From assembly GCA_000497125.2 (NCBI GenBank), contig CM035320.1, positions 1,261,197 to 1,325,196 on the forward strand: a DNA stretch of 64,000 nt, in the 5' to 3' direction. Position 1 is the first letter of the stretch, and each line of letters opens with the position of its first letter. The notes beneath the pieces were generated by a model that had not been told where the DNA came from, did no database searches, and saw only the letters and a program-made list of their open reading frames with translations. A program made the position numbers and the translations under genes. Below are positions 35,033-47,011 of this stretch, piece after piece. The DNA comes from Spironucleus salmonicida. Lineage: Eukaryota; Fornicata; Diplomonadida; Hexamitidae.

Positions 35033-36940
35033 ATGAATGAAGATTCTATGTAAATTTCAATTCCAGTAAATTAGGTATTAGACGCACATGCATAGCAGGC
35101 TATAATATAAAAATAGGCTTCGCATCTAGCAGCATAACGTTTTCTTTAAACAAACAATGCCCGTCCTACAAAATTGTTACTGTAGCAAACATAAGCATTT
35201 ATTAAGAAGTAGTATCCTAAACCTTAAATCGAATAAAAATTTATTAATGATGAATATATTGCAAGCATTTCATTTAAATAAAAAAATAGTTAAAAGAATT
35301 AAAAAGAACTGCCACATATTGATACAAAGCCTTCACCAATTCGAAAAACTATTGGACAGCAAAAGTCAATGCTCTAATAAATTTATGATATCGACAAGCA
35401 ACCAAAACCAGAAGTTCCAAAAATATGTTAACTTAATTATCATGATCAATAAAATGGGAGAATTTCTGGATTTCTGCTTTAAACTTTAGCATTGGATAAC
35501 AAATTTGACGAAACTGAAACGGAGAAGAACTAATTAAATTATTAGCAAATAGGGACCCAAGATTAAATTATAATGTAAGAGATTTAGTAAAAAGTTAGTT
35601 AAGTAAGTTAAAATGACACAGTTTGGTGTGTTGGTGGACTTTCTATGTTTGAAATTTTAAATCGATTCATAATGAATTAGTAAAACCCTATATTACAGCT
35701 GAAGAAACCAATTGCTCCATTTAACGAAAGCAGATAAAAAGTTGTATAATTAGCCAAAAAGATAACCAAAGAAAAAATTATAGTCTGTGAATAAATAATA
35801 GATAAATATAGTTATATTTGTTTTCCCGTGTTATTTAATGATATATTTCCTAACTTATTTTACTAAGTTTTGTAAATTTTTGAAATTGAGGAATAGTTTT
35901 CAATTAATTAATATTTTAAGATGAGAACTCTGAAAAAGTTTAAAGATTTAAACTAAAAATAGGAAATATAAGATATGGTATAGGAAATTAAAAAAATTAT
36001 CATAGATAAATTTTAAACCGATGTTGACTAGATAATTAAAGATATAATTGAATTAGGATATGTGAAGTTATAATCATAAGCGGGAGTTATTTTGAAGAGT
36101 TATTATGATAAAAATATAAAAATTTAAGCTCCAACAAGTATTAATAGCAATGATTTCGTTACTTGCTCTATGGATGAAAGGTTAGAAGTCGATACCTCAA
36201 TTTTAGATGTTCTTAGATATTTAGAAGGCTTTAATACATCATTTTAATTCAAAAATATATCACCTTAAAAAATTATATCTAAGCTGATATCAAAACCAGT
36301 CGCAGAACTGGCTCTTATTATGTCTTAAATTTTCGAATTTTACTATATTGGCCCATTAGATCAGGAAGCCTATAACTTGTAATATTCCTTGAAATCTTCA
36401 TTCAACGAAAAACATACAACATCAGCAGCCCAGAAAACCATTACACTTATTTAAACCTTCAAAGATTAAAACTAAACAACCCCCTTTTAGCTTCTAACCG
36501 AGGCGATTGAAGACACTTAAATCTACAATATGCACTCCCATAAAGACTTAATAACAAAACTAAGGGAGAAACTTGAAGAAATTTAGTAAATAAAAACGAC
36601 TAATATAGCATCTAATATTGGTTCCTCGAAATTTGTTAAATTTTTAGTTGATAATAACACTCCGCAGTCGCTGTCACCATAGCGCTTTCGTGAGGTCAGA
36701 ACGGATTTTTTGAGTAAGTATACTCCAACCCAGCTCTCAAATTCTTAACTTGCTAAGGAGCTTCCATATTGTCTTTTAGCTAGTATTGTGGCAAGCATTA
36801 AAGCTGTTGAAGAGAAGTTCGCTGTCGTATTAAATAGTCAAATAGGACGAATTTTAGAGTAAAAATTCGTGGATTAAATCTGGAAAATAGTTGATCGATC
36901 AGGTGTATTAAAGCGGAGTTTAATAGATTTGTATGGATGA
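35033..36940 (+). CDS. large hypothetical protein, Gln-rich N-terminus
   Basis: 635 residues with a Gln/Lys-rich N-terminal 180 residues. A helical central region follows (KKITKEKIIVCEQIIDKYSY, LFNDIFPNLFYQVLQIFEIE) and a helical C-terminus (LAKELPYCLLASIVASIKAV). The frame is uninterrupted for 1.9 kb, which excludes chance. No known family is recognised. Confidence 0.8.
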
Positions 36941-36955
36941 TTATTAAAGATCATT

Positions 36956-37285
36956 ATGATTTAGAATATGTGTTAATTACTAGTTAATTTTACAGTTACT
37001 GCACTAATTGGTGTATTTTTAAACTATTCATTTAGTAGTAAGGATAATTTAATAGATTCTTAGTATTTTTAGAGAAAGTTATAGAAAATATTTTAATATA
37101 TTTTTTATCTGAGATATGCTAATATAGTTATTACAGTAAGTTATTTTGTTCATATATGGATTAGTATTCTTTATATAACATAGTTATTCTTAATAATTTG
37201 TAATGTGATTAGCTAATAGAAATAATATGTGGTGGCTAAATTTGAAGTTATAGATTAAACTACTTTCTACTAACATCCAGTATGA
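36956..37285 (+). CDS. possible small membrane protein
   Basis: 109 residues with two or three hydrophobic stretches (LLVNFTVTALIGVFL, IVITVSYFVHIWISILYI). It starts 15 bp after the previous stop. The sequence is very AT-rich, and a competing overlapping frame (ATG at 36937) is also open, so the call is weak. Confidence 0.4.
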
Positions 37286-37411
37286 TTGATTTATATTATT
37301 TAATATTTTAGTAAGTATTCAGATAAATATCAAAATAAATACACTATTAGATTTTATTATACCGTGCTTACTTAATAAAGAGAACTGCGAAGATTAAATG
37401 AAGTAATAAAC

Positions 37412-37735
37412 TCAATCAAATTTTATTGTCTATTTTTATGGAATTATTGCTGCTTGTTATACTACAAAGTAATCACTACTCTTATAAACTGGTAGGTCAA
37501 GGTCATAAAAATCGGTAATTTTTAACTTTGGATCAAAATAAAAATACTCTTAGTGCTTACTCATTTCGTTAAATGCTTTGTATGCTTTGTGTTATTTTTC
37601 AAATTATTGCCCATCTGGAGTTACCCAAAGGTTACCTACTCGCTTAACTCGTGAAAATGCTTTTTTACGGAGTTCTTGGGTGCTGATTGTTGTTTCATTT
37701 AAATAAAAATCTGAAACTTTGGGTACAAATGACAT
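37412..37735 (-). CDS. small hypothetical protein
   Basis: 107 residues, MSFVPKVSDFYLNETTISTQ... with a basic block (KKAFSRVKRVGNLWVTPDG) and an aromatic, acidic C-terminal half. Composition is protein-like and the frame is the only good one in the interval. No family is recognised. Confidence 0.65.
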
Positions 37736-37856
37736 TTTTGTGTTTTAAATCTGAATTATGCTAAGATAGGAGTTGAACTTATCCCTTTATAATTAAAAAA
37801 AAACTCACACTAAGCTATGAATATAATTAATTATTTCCAATAAAGTTTATTTATAA

Positions 37857-38948
37857 TCACTTTCGGGTTATTCTGCAACAACCTTTTGGCAAACCAGATT
37901 ATGGCGCCTTTATAATATTTGTTAAGTCAACAAAATCAGAACTAACTGGGTTTGGAATTATCTCACCATTGATAACTCTATATTCTACCTTAAAATCATA
38001 TTTCCACTTTTCCACATCATTTTTACAAGACCTGGCAAACTCCGCATAGTTAATATTTAATGTTATTTTATCTAATAAATGCTCATCGCGTTCTGGGTAT
38101 TTAATTCTACTATCAATTGAAAATACTGGGAATGGAATTCTGTCTAATGGTAAATACGGAATATCATCTAAAGTATTCTCATGCTTCTACTTTTACATGT
38201 TAGGTTATTATTTTGGCTTGGCTTAATACTAAGTATCTAATTGACCAAATGGTGAATGCAGTTATGATGAATCTACAGGTTAGCCCACAGGTGATAAGAT
38301 TTATGATTTACCTAAATTATCATTTAAAAACTCAATTTCTACAGTACGATTACTATTCTACAGCTCTGGTGAAAGTGGGGGTTAGTTAGATGGTTAGGTA
38401 ATTTATCCTGTAGGTAATAACTATTTTCTGTCAATTTAATTTATCATCTACTATTGATATTTTTCAGTTAAAGAAAGTTATTTTTTTTTAATATGATCCT
38501 ATTCACCATTTTATATTTTCTCTGATTATTGGTGAATAATTTTAATTGGGCCCGAACTTAATGCAACAGACAAGGCCGGGACTTATTCTGGTGACTTTAT
38601 TTGCTTGTGAGTTGAATCAAACCTGGCCGTTAAAGCGGCTAATTTTTCTCCTAATGGAGAAAGCTATTTGATATGTGGTGGTATACTAGGAGTATTCATA
38701 ACAAGCGGAATCTCACATTCTTATGATAAAGATTTATCAATTGTGTCTTATTGTATTTCATTAACTTATTAATTGTTCTGATATGCCTATGGAGATGTCG
38801 AAAGTATACTTGCGCGCTTAAGATCAATTTCAGGATTTCCACTATCAAAATCATTCCCATATGCATTATGGGAATAATTAGACATTGAACTAAATGCATT
38901 TATTTCATTTTCTAAATCATCATAATCATCAGCATCTGAAAATTCCAT
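37857..38948 (-). CDS. hypothetical protein, disordered N-terminus with conserved-looking C-terminus
   Basis: 363 residues. The first 260 are Gln/Ser/Pro-rich (LSPLGEKLAALTARFD, LSPVGQPVDSS). The last 100 look folded (RIPFPVFSIDSRIKYPERDE, NINYAEFARSCKNDVEKWKY, IPNPVSSDFVDLTNIIK). Short SPxG motifs recur. The function is unknown. The start lies beside an (AT)n run shared with the next gene. Confidence 0.75.
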
Positions 38949-38991
38949 TTAAAAATATTAAATTAATATATATATATATATATATATTAGT
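38949..38991. promoter_or_regulatory. 43-bp bidirectional promoter with (AT)n run
   Basis: The spacer between divergent starts is TAAAAATATTAAATTAATAT followed by a TA dinucleotide run to TATTAGT. It is the only candidate promoter for both flanking genes. Confidence 0.55.
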
Positions 38992-39819
38992 ATGAGCATT
39001 CTATAAATGTTCTTCAAATAGCCACCCACATCTCAGCCTTTCATTCCCGCACCCCCACTTCCAATCTTAGATTTTGCGCTCAGTGTATCATTTTATTGTT
39101 AAAATCTTAACCTTATAATAGTTCAAACCCCATTTGCCACATTTCTATTATCAGCGTTATATGGGCTTCGTGGTGGACTACTTCCTGCTAAATGGCACCC
39201 ATCTCAAGCTCTATTATCTCTCACAAATGATCCACTTTTTCTGCCAAAGTAAGACTTTAAATAAATGTAAGTAGATCCACAGATACTTGAGGCACTGGCT
39301 ACATAATTACAATAAAGACATTAGGGCTATTTTCTTGTTAAAAGATGCATATCGCCTATTATTAGTTCAAATAAATCTAAATTATATCAAAAATCATCAA
39401 ATTCATAGGTTTTACTTATAGAAACAGAAGACTAAGTACAGACATTTGAACTTTAAGAGTATTTTCAAAACTAAATTTTATGTCTTATTTTAGTTGTTTA
39501 GAAAATAAGCAAGACTGCAAGCGAAGTTGACTTAAATTTATAATAATTTTACTCAGAAATTAAAAAATAAAATTAAAACGAGAAATTAAATATAAATCAA
39601 AAATTTGACTATGTTAAAATTGAGGCATTTTATAGGTCAAAAAATGCAGATTCAGTAAAATAAGGTCCTTATTATATGAAGCATGAGATGATATGGAGTC
39701 CAACTGTGGAAGAGTTTATTCAGTAAAAATTAGAAAATGCTATTTCATATGAATATGCAATGCATATAGATGAAAAAATAGATTAGTATATAAAATTACT
39801 AGGTGAGAAGCATAAATGA
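38992..39819 (+). CDS. hypothetical protein
   Basis: 275 residues. The N-terminal half is proline-rich and then hydrophobic (PFIPAPPLPILDFALSVSF, FATFLLSALYGLRGGLLPAK). The C-terminal half is charged and helical (VEEFIQQKLENAISYEYAMH). No domain is recognised. The stop is 2 bp from the enkurin stop. Confidence 0.72.
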
Positions 39820-39821
39820 TT

Positions 39822-40562
39822 TCACTTTACATATACATCTCCTTTTTCTAAAATTATAATGTCTGATTCGATTTCAGCCATTCTTCTTTCTAACCACATC
39901 TTTCTATCTTTTTAACCAAAAGTCTCAACAATAGATTTAGTAGTACTGATGTATTCTGCGTTCAAATCTTTCCAATTCTGCTTCAAACCTTACAATAATT
40001 CCTCCCTTTCATATTCGGAAAGTTTAAGAGCCTTTTATCTTTATGGTCTTCTTGATTGTTCAAACTCGCGTAAAGATTATTATTCCTCAGATATTTGGGA
40101 TTAAACAGTCTTTAAATAAGCAGGGTTATTTCCAAATTCTTTGCGTTCTGTCCAATCAACTTCAAGTCTTTTATTTGCTTTAGGTACCATAAGAGTTGCA
40201 CGTCTAACATTAGCCTTTATAAAATCAGCGTTAGATTTTAATCCATAAACAGGCTTATCGCTTTAGGCAGGAACTGGCTCTCTTCTAGGTAAAGGGTCTT
40301 GGTAATGCCATTCTCTAGGATCAGCTAGACCAGGATCTCCAGAACGTTTAATAGTCCATTGAGTTGCGTCCGGTTTAAATGCGCCATCTTTCAGTCCTAA
40401 AGTAGAGTGGTTTCCAGCATGATCAAAATGTTCACGGACTGTTTTCTCATGATAAATTGATTTATAATACTTCTTCTTCTCTGGGGTATCATTTATACGG
40501 TCATATGCACGGTGTTCGTTTATGGTATCGATTAATTCAAGCTTATTGATGGTATCGTTCAT
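39822..40562 (-). CDS. enkurin-domain ciliary protein (FAP106-type)
   Basis: 246 residues. The C-terminal 95 residues form an enkurin domain: LSEYEREELLQGLKQNWKDL, then NAEYIST, then QKDRKMWLERRMAEIESDII and LEKGDVYV. The N-terminus is a conserved-looking basic region with HSTLGLKDGAFKPDATQW. Enkurin (FAP106 in Chlamydomonas) is a microtubule inner protein that ties protofilaments of ciliary doublets. The gene is GC-richer than its neighbours in the 5' half. Confidence 0.88.
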
Positions 40563-40690
40563 TTTTGCGGAATGCTTTGGAATGAGAAATGCGGAATAAG
40601 ATTTGCGAATATTATATATATTATAATATCAATGTTTTTATTACGTATTTATCCTAATAAATCTTTATAATAGTATTATGCGCTCAAAAA
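40563..40690. promoter_or_regulatory. divergent promoter spacer
   Basis: 128 bp between enkurin and the next plus-strand gene, with TATTATATATATTATAATAT about 45-65 bases from the enkurin ATG. Confidence 0.45.
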
Positions 40691-41524
40691 ATGTCTGTTC
40701 TCCTAAATCTAGAAATCGTAATATCTCCAACTTAGAAAGCCGTATTACAGGTATAAGAGAATAAGACTCCAAAATAATTAGCTATTAATTTTGTAGACTA
40801 GTATTAACTTAACCTTAACATGATAAATCCACTTGCAGTTTATATTAGTGAACAGGTATAATTACTAGATATTGAATCAAGTAATTAAGATTTTTACGAG
40901 TATAGTAGTACTAGTAGTGTTGAATAGCCTACAGCTAAAGAGTAATTAGCTTATTCTCGGAAATTAGCAAACCTAGATTCAACAAGTAAACCAAATATTA
41001 TTTTAATTAATTAGCAAGATAAGTAAAAATAACATAAGAATGCGAATTCAATGGCATTTAATAGATTATACGCAGATGCTATCAGAAGAAAGTAAAAAAA
41101 ATTACACTAGAATTCACCAAAAAATAAAAAATTAAATCTTAATATTACTTAACAAGACTTTATTTATGAAAAATCTGTTAATTTCTTATAGTAAAAAGAA
41201 GAAAAACTTTAATTCTTGAGAAAATAAGTAGAGTCAGAAAGATAACGTAAAATATAAGAAGAAATGGATTAGTGCACTTTCTAACCTATTATTACTGGTA
41301 AAGCTTAATTAATTATGCATTAAAAAGATGTATTTTCAAGATTGGCAGACAATGAATTTATGGAGACTAGAAAATAAGAAACTTTTTAGTAGGTTACTAG
41401 ACAGTCTAGAAAATAAGAGACATTTAAACCATAAATTAATTATAATTATCCAAGATGTAAGTCCAGAGTTAGATAAGACTAAAGTACTTAGAAAAAGCCA
41501 TTATAATATACAATATTTGAGTGA
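40691..41524 (+). CDS. charged coiled-coil protein with C-T-F-x-P-x-I motif
   Basis: 277 residues, Gln/Lys/Glu-rich. Residues near 190 read EEMDQCTFQPIITGKAQ, a pattern often seen in axonemal and basal-body proteins of protists. A repeat-like TFxP recurs near the C-terminus (RKQETFKPQINYNYP). Specific orthology cannot be assigned. It is next to the enkurin gene, which would suit a ciliary role. Confidence 0.72.
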
Positions 41525-41535
41525 ATTATGAATTT

Positions 41536-42297
41536 TCACAGGAATTTTGATAGTTGTTCTTCAACAAACTCTTTCGATCGATCCCTGAGATAATCATTAT
41601 GAAGATAGTCCACCATATTTATTCTAGTAAAACGACCCTCATTTTTCATTTAATCAAGACCTAACATTTGGAATTCTTCAAGATCTTCTGCATCTACAAT
41701 AGTACCATTTTTATTATAAAAACCATGCTTTCCTGTTTCTGGAGGTTATAATATATCATCAGCTTCTGTCCAAAAACAAATATATTCTTATGCTTTAATT
41801 TTTACATCCATAATTTAAGTAATAAAACCTTTCTAAACACTTAAATCTTATTTATAATCTCTCCATATATGAGCTGGTATCAAATTCTCTTAGTAGTAGC
41901 GACTATTCATCCTTTTCATACTCAGTAAAAATTTTGGAATGCCAAAACAACCATTTTTGCAATAAAAACCTCCCTAAACTCCGCTTGTACTTATTAATTT
42001 TCGAATTTAGGGATAACCTGTTCTATCTCCATATAGTTAGCTGTATGCTCTAGCAAAAAATCCCCCTAAAGAATGCCCTATAATGTCAACACATCCCTGT
42101 TCTTTTTGTATTTACTTTGATATTTCTGTTAAATAATAACTGGGATCTTCAAAAATAGTCGAAAGTGGCCCCAGTAATATAGGTATTGACCGTATCTTTC
42201 TATCAGGATATTGTTGCTCTAAATTGTTTTGTAAGGACGACATAGAGAGCGTAGATTAAAGCATACCATGTATTAAAATGATAGTACAATGTTTCAT
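41536..42297 (-). CDS. palmitoyl-protein thioesterase-like alpha/beta hydrolase
   Basis: 253 residues. The N-terminal strand and oxyanion region IILIHGMLQS lead to the nucleophile elbow VDIIGHSLGGFFARAYSQLY (Ser76). Then come LISTSGVQGGFYCKNGC, the acid-loop block EADDILQPPETGKHGFY and the catalytic-His region MVDYLHNDYL. These are the family hallmarks of PPT1/PPT2, which remove thioester-linked acyl groups. The strand starts at residue 4, so no cleavable signal peptide is encoded, which is unusual for lysosomal PPT. Confidence 0.87.
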
Positions 42298-42370
42298 TTT
42301 GTTATGTTCATAAAGTTCGTAAATTTATCAAAGCTTATCATGAATTAAAATTAAAATACAATTTCATACG

Positions 42371-43333
42371 TCACTCACCACCAACAAAAATTTATCCTCT
42401 AACACCATCCCTTCCTTTATGAAAATCCACAGCAAAAATAGATTTTTCAAGACAAACATTTTAACTGCTAATTCCTTATATCGAAATTACCTCATTGAGT
42501 TTTGTCTCCAAGTATCCTTTAATGACATCATTACTGATAACATAAACATTATGATTATCTACGTAAAACGACAAGCCTCCAACACTGATTCCTCTGCACG
42601 GTTTTAATTTATTCTTGTTACTAAAATCAACAGGTTATACAGATTCGCAAACTTTTTAATCGATTTTGACAAAATAAATTGTGCTACTAGAGATAATAGA
42701 GAAAATATTATTTTCTAGTTATTAAATTTATTCTGGTATAAAATTCCTAGAAGTAATTTTTAGCTGATATTACTGTGCAGTCGTACCATCTATAGATAAT
42801 TAAACTTAACATAATGATGGAAACTATTTTTCATTAATCTACACGTAGCTTAAACACACTTATTAGTATTTAACAGCTATTGTAAAAACTGGGGGAATCT
42901 AGGATTTTATTGACAATACAGAATTTTTAAATGGTATTAACTAATCATCTTTGTAAGAGAATGATATTATATCATAATGTTAATCTTAGGAAGTAAATAG
43001 CAATGAAATATAAAGTTTGTTATCAAACTTTATACTTTCGGCCCAAATGAGATTAATATATTTTTTCTGATCTATATATTCCAGATTTGAGTTTATTTTT
43101 TTATATATTAATAAAATTCCATCCATAGAAGCCACTATGAGAATATCTCCATGAAATTTCATATAAAAGATGAATTATGCATCATTCGATTAATATACTT
43201 TACTATTAAAATGTATAAGCGATGAATTTAAAGTAACATAACATGGAGTATTTGATTCATAATGGTATGCAGCGCAGCGTATTTATGTATTAAAATTTGT
43301 CAAAGAAATTTACATTTTATTTAGCTCAGCCAT
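42371..43333 (-). CDS. WD/beta-propeller-like hypothetical protein
   Basis: 320 residues. Repeated strand-turn units end with Asp/Gly motifs (GDILIVASMDGILLIYKK, SSSTIYFVKIDQKVCESV, GGLSFYVDNHNVYVISND). The terminal HKGRDGVRGQIFVGGE also suits a propeller. No WD dipeptides are clear. The family is unassigned. Confidence 0.75.
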
Positions 43334-43842
43334 TTTCTTAATTAACTAACCAATTAATTAATTTATTATTATTTTATAATATGAATATAATAAAATTAAT
43401 AGGGTAATTATTACATATTACTCCTGTACTATATGTTAATGAAGATAATCCGTTAGTATTAAGGTACGTTTAATACAAATATATAGTAAACTAGTGTGGC
43501 TCAGAATAAAGTTTTAATAACCTAAAGGAATAAAGATTCTTATAAATAAAAAATTATTATTTGTGCCAATTAGTTCATTCATATATCATAACTTTAGATA
43601 AGCCATTATTATAGAATTATCTTTATTCGCATGTATTAAATGTATATTGTTACATCATATTTACTTGAGCCATGTATTTTTTAAAATATAATATTAGTAT
43701 TTACCCAAATTTTACAAATAATATAAATTGATAATATCCTGCTTGTAAACTTCGATTTTATAAGTATTTCACTATTAATAATCCAGTTTCATATTATTTA
43801 ATATTATATTATATAGTATATTATAAGTTTACTCTATATTAA
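43334..43842. other. AT-rich intergenic stretch
   Basis: A divergent spacer of 509 bp, strongly A/T. TTATATTATATAGTATATTA lies 15-35 bases before the plus-strand start and is the best promoter candidate. No gene is seen. Confidence 0.55.
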
Positions 43843-45558
43843 ATGATTGGTAAACTACTTTAGAATATTAAGGATCAGTTAGTTCCTTAATAAACTTTTG
43901 ATATTAACTTAATTACATCATAATTAAAAGAAATACATTAACCAACGTTTACTAACTATTCCAAAATTTTGCAAACATTATAGACAACAAATAATTATCT
44001 TAAATCTGAATCCTTTCATAATAAAGAATATTTAATATAAGAAATAATAGGAACTGAATTTTTAAACGTATTTAGCTAAAGAAAATTCAATACAGTAGTC
44101 AATCCAATATTATAGAGATGCTTAGATCTTCTCTAATTTTATTCAAGCTAAGAATTTTATGATTATATAAATAATTCAATACTCTAAATATAAAGGCACC
44201 ACCCAGAGAATATAGAACCATTACCTTTATTATTAAAATCCATAAAGATCAAGATCAACTCTTCTATAGGTAATATTAAACTTCCTTATACCATACAAAA
44301 AGATGTACTAGAGCTTCTTATTACTTATTCTGGAGTATCATAAGAGACTAGATAAATTATTAACTAGTATCCTTATTTTTTTAATAAATACCTTCTTCTT
44401 TAGTAATTTTAAGCGGGTCTAAAGGGTGAGGTTATAACATTAATCGACGAATCATAAGACCAGACCATATCAATTTTCAATATAACAGATATTCTAAACA
44501 CAATGTTCCTTCTTCAATACGATAGGAACCTTATTTTTTAATCAATAAAAGATTTTATAATTGAGAATTTAGTCAAATTTATTACTTCTTAGTGCTATAA
44601 GAATAATACATTAATAAATCACTCTTTTGCAGCGGATCTAATTTACTTACTAGCAACTATCCTCAATCTTACTCATCAAAACGATATCACGCTATTCCTA
44701 AAACTTGTTATACTTATTTATCCCCAAGTTGATGGTTTTTACGTAGAAACCAAAATTATGTTTTACGATAAATCCTTCTCATTTTCTCCAATTTAGTAGC
44801 TCATATTAGATCTCCTAACGACCCCATTAGATCAATCCATCCCATTAAGCCAGCAATTACGCCTGAAAAATACTATTTTTGTCTTAATTATACAAATCAT
44901 TTCTGCAACACCAAACTAGTCTACGACCTTTGAAACGTTCTAAGACCTCGCGTTAACGGAGACTTCACGTGGCCTCATAGTTAAAAAGCGCTCAAAAAGC
45001 CTCGAAATGAATGCGGATTTGCTACAGAATGCGCACCTTTTTAGGATGGCCCAAATTTCCGCTGGGATGCCCAGATTCGAGCTTGTGAATAGTGAAATCG
45101 CTAATCCAAACCCATTCGTTTTCGAGGCGCTGCAATAGTTTCTTGGACTCTTTACGATGCTCAAAAATAATGACTTCTGCGGTGACGACGCGCAGGTGAG
45201 CTATTAGGAAGGTGGAGAATAGTAGGAATTAATTTAGACATCTTTTCGGGTTGAAAATGATTGTATTTTGCAAGTGAAAGCTACGTACTTGAACTACAGA
45301 CAATTCGTAGGATTTTTGGTTTTAGCGAATCCACACTTTTACGATCAGATTTGTGCTATTTGCAGCGTAGTTGAGGAAAGTGTTACAAAAATGTCTGCAC
45401 ACGTCGCGTTCTTGAAGGCAAATGGGGTGGGGTTCTTTGCGAAAATAAGTTTCTTTGACGAGTTTTAGGCGATTTTAGATAGTGTGGTGGACGGCAGGGA
45501 CGAACGGGCGGCGATGGTGACGGGGTGGCTCCTATTGTGTAAGAAAAATGGCTAGTGA
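43843..45558 (+). CDS. helical hypothetical protein with AT-rich 5' and GC-rich 3' halves
   Basis: 571 residues, leucine-rich and helical throughout (IYLLATILNLTHQNDITLFL; LKNTIFVLIIQIISATPNQS), like an ARM/HEAT solenoid. The C-terminal third (TSRGLIVKKRSKSLEMNADL; TYLNYRQFVGFLVLANPHFY) is encoded by much GC-richer DNA than the first two thirds, with a transition near 44.9 kb. No family is recognised. Its stop directly abuts the stop of the Nudix gene. Confidence 0.82.
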
Positions 45559-46479
45559 TCACTTGGAAATCATTTAATTTTTGTGGTTTACGAAGTACTC
45601 CATCATGCTTCTTGCAATTGTCTTTTTGCTTCTAACTGTCCATTCTTCAGTTAAAATATTACTATCTACTCTTTCTGCTGCCACGCGCCATTATTCCTCT
45701 GTCACCCATTTATAGTCTGTGCATTCTACTGTTATTTGGCATTCAAACTCTTCATTAACTTCTATCCAATATGGAATCATTAACGACATATACGTCCCAG
45801 GCCATGGCTGGGAACCTTATAATTATTCAATTCTTTTTATATACTTAGGGTCAAACCCGATTTCCTCTTAGAGTTCTCTTAAAACAGCATTTTCAAGTGT
45901 CTCAATAATTTCAACAAATCCACATGAATGAGTATACAAAGTAGAATGTCTATGGCATAGTAGCATCTTATCGCCACATGTTATCATCATAATAACAGAT
46001 GGCTAAATTTAGGGATAAACTTCCTTTTTGCATTAATTGCAATACAAAAATACCTATGTGGAATTTAAAAACACTAGCTTTTACCCACATTGAGAACAAA
46101 ACTTAACTGTCTGATGAAACTTTGCAATAGATAGTGATAATGCTGGTATTATAGTGTTAGTAACATCAGGAGAATCAATACAAAGAAATTATTTAGTAAA
46201 TACTGCATTAGTTTGTACAGAAAAAATAGGTACTTCAAGTTAAAATCCTAACAATGCTGCTTAACTGAGTTCTGTTTCACTAATATGCGTCTTAACATCT
46301 TATAAGCTAAATAAATACTACTAATCTTATTACTAAATATGAAGATTTTTTTCATTAATGAAAACAAATAATGTTTTGGGATCATTTATTAGATTTTACC
46401 TTGTCTACTATGTTATATCACGGTGTACTCTTTCTATATCGTTTAAAACGAAATAATAATCTTTATCTAATACTTTCAT
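45559..46479 (-). CDS. NADH-pyrophosphatase-type Nudix hydrolase (NudC/NUDT12-like)
   Basis: 306 residues. A zinc ribbon (FCSQCGQKLVFLN, YCNQCKKEVYP) precedes a Nudix box, GFVEIIETLENAVLRELQEE, followed by IGF. It is followed by SQPWPGTYMSLM, the SQPWPxPxS-type motif that marks NAD(H) diphosphatases. The enzyme would cleave NADH/NAD, or NAD-capped RNA, into nucleotides. The frame is open to an ATG at 46624-46626, but that extension overlaps another gene, so the ATG at 46477-46479 is preferred. Confidence 0.9.
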
Positions 46480-46525
46480 TTTATGAAATAGTAAGTATAC
46501 AGTAATAGACTTAATAACTTAAATA

Positions 46526-47011
46526 TCACTTTGTATACTTCCATCTATCAATTTTATTTATTCTTGAAGCTTATATTGATTTTTAATTCTTAAATTAACT
46601 TCTAACTTCGCAACTATAATCTCCATTTTCTGGTCTCAAGTCATCTAAATAACTTTTTCTAGCAATATGTTAAGTTGCTGGGAGACTGCAATATCTAGAA
46701 TTAAAAAAATCAGCACCCGATTTTATTAGCAATCCATATTTTTTAGAATAATCAGCACTTTAGAAAATAGAAAATCTAGCTTCTGGTAGTAAAGATTCAA
46801 ATATTGGAGCGGCCTTATGTGGAAATTTAATATGCTAATATCTTGCAGGCGAGGTAATATTTGGTAAAGAGAATGGTATTCTAGAAGATTATTTAACTGG
46901 TTAAGAGTGTTATAACAATTTTTTTGTTGGTTTATTAATCGTAGAGTAATAATGTTCAGAATAATTATCAGTAAGAGTAACAATTGGTAAAACAGGAGTA
47001 TCGAGTTCCAT
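46526..47011 (-). CDS. hypothetical protein, possibly a microtubule-associated small protein
   Basis: 161 residues, basic, Ser/Pro-rich in the middle (SRIPFSLPNITSPARYQH) with ADYSKKYGLLIKSGADFFNS near the centre. The composition resembles small ciliary inner proteins, but there is no firm match. The stop lies 47 bases upstream of the chosen Nudix start. Confidence 0.65.

Noticed and set aside
36937-37240. Alternative plus-strand frame beginning MIIKDHYDLEYVL, overlapping the listed small membrane protein
   Set aside because: Low-complexity product with weaker hydrophobic organisation; only one of the overlapping frames can be real and neither is strong.
37745-37835. Possible tRNA with a B-box-like GTTCAACTCC
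   Set aside because: The 3' part resembles a T arm, but no acceptor or anticodon stem pairs and the middle is a T run.
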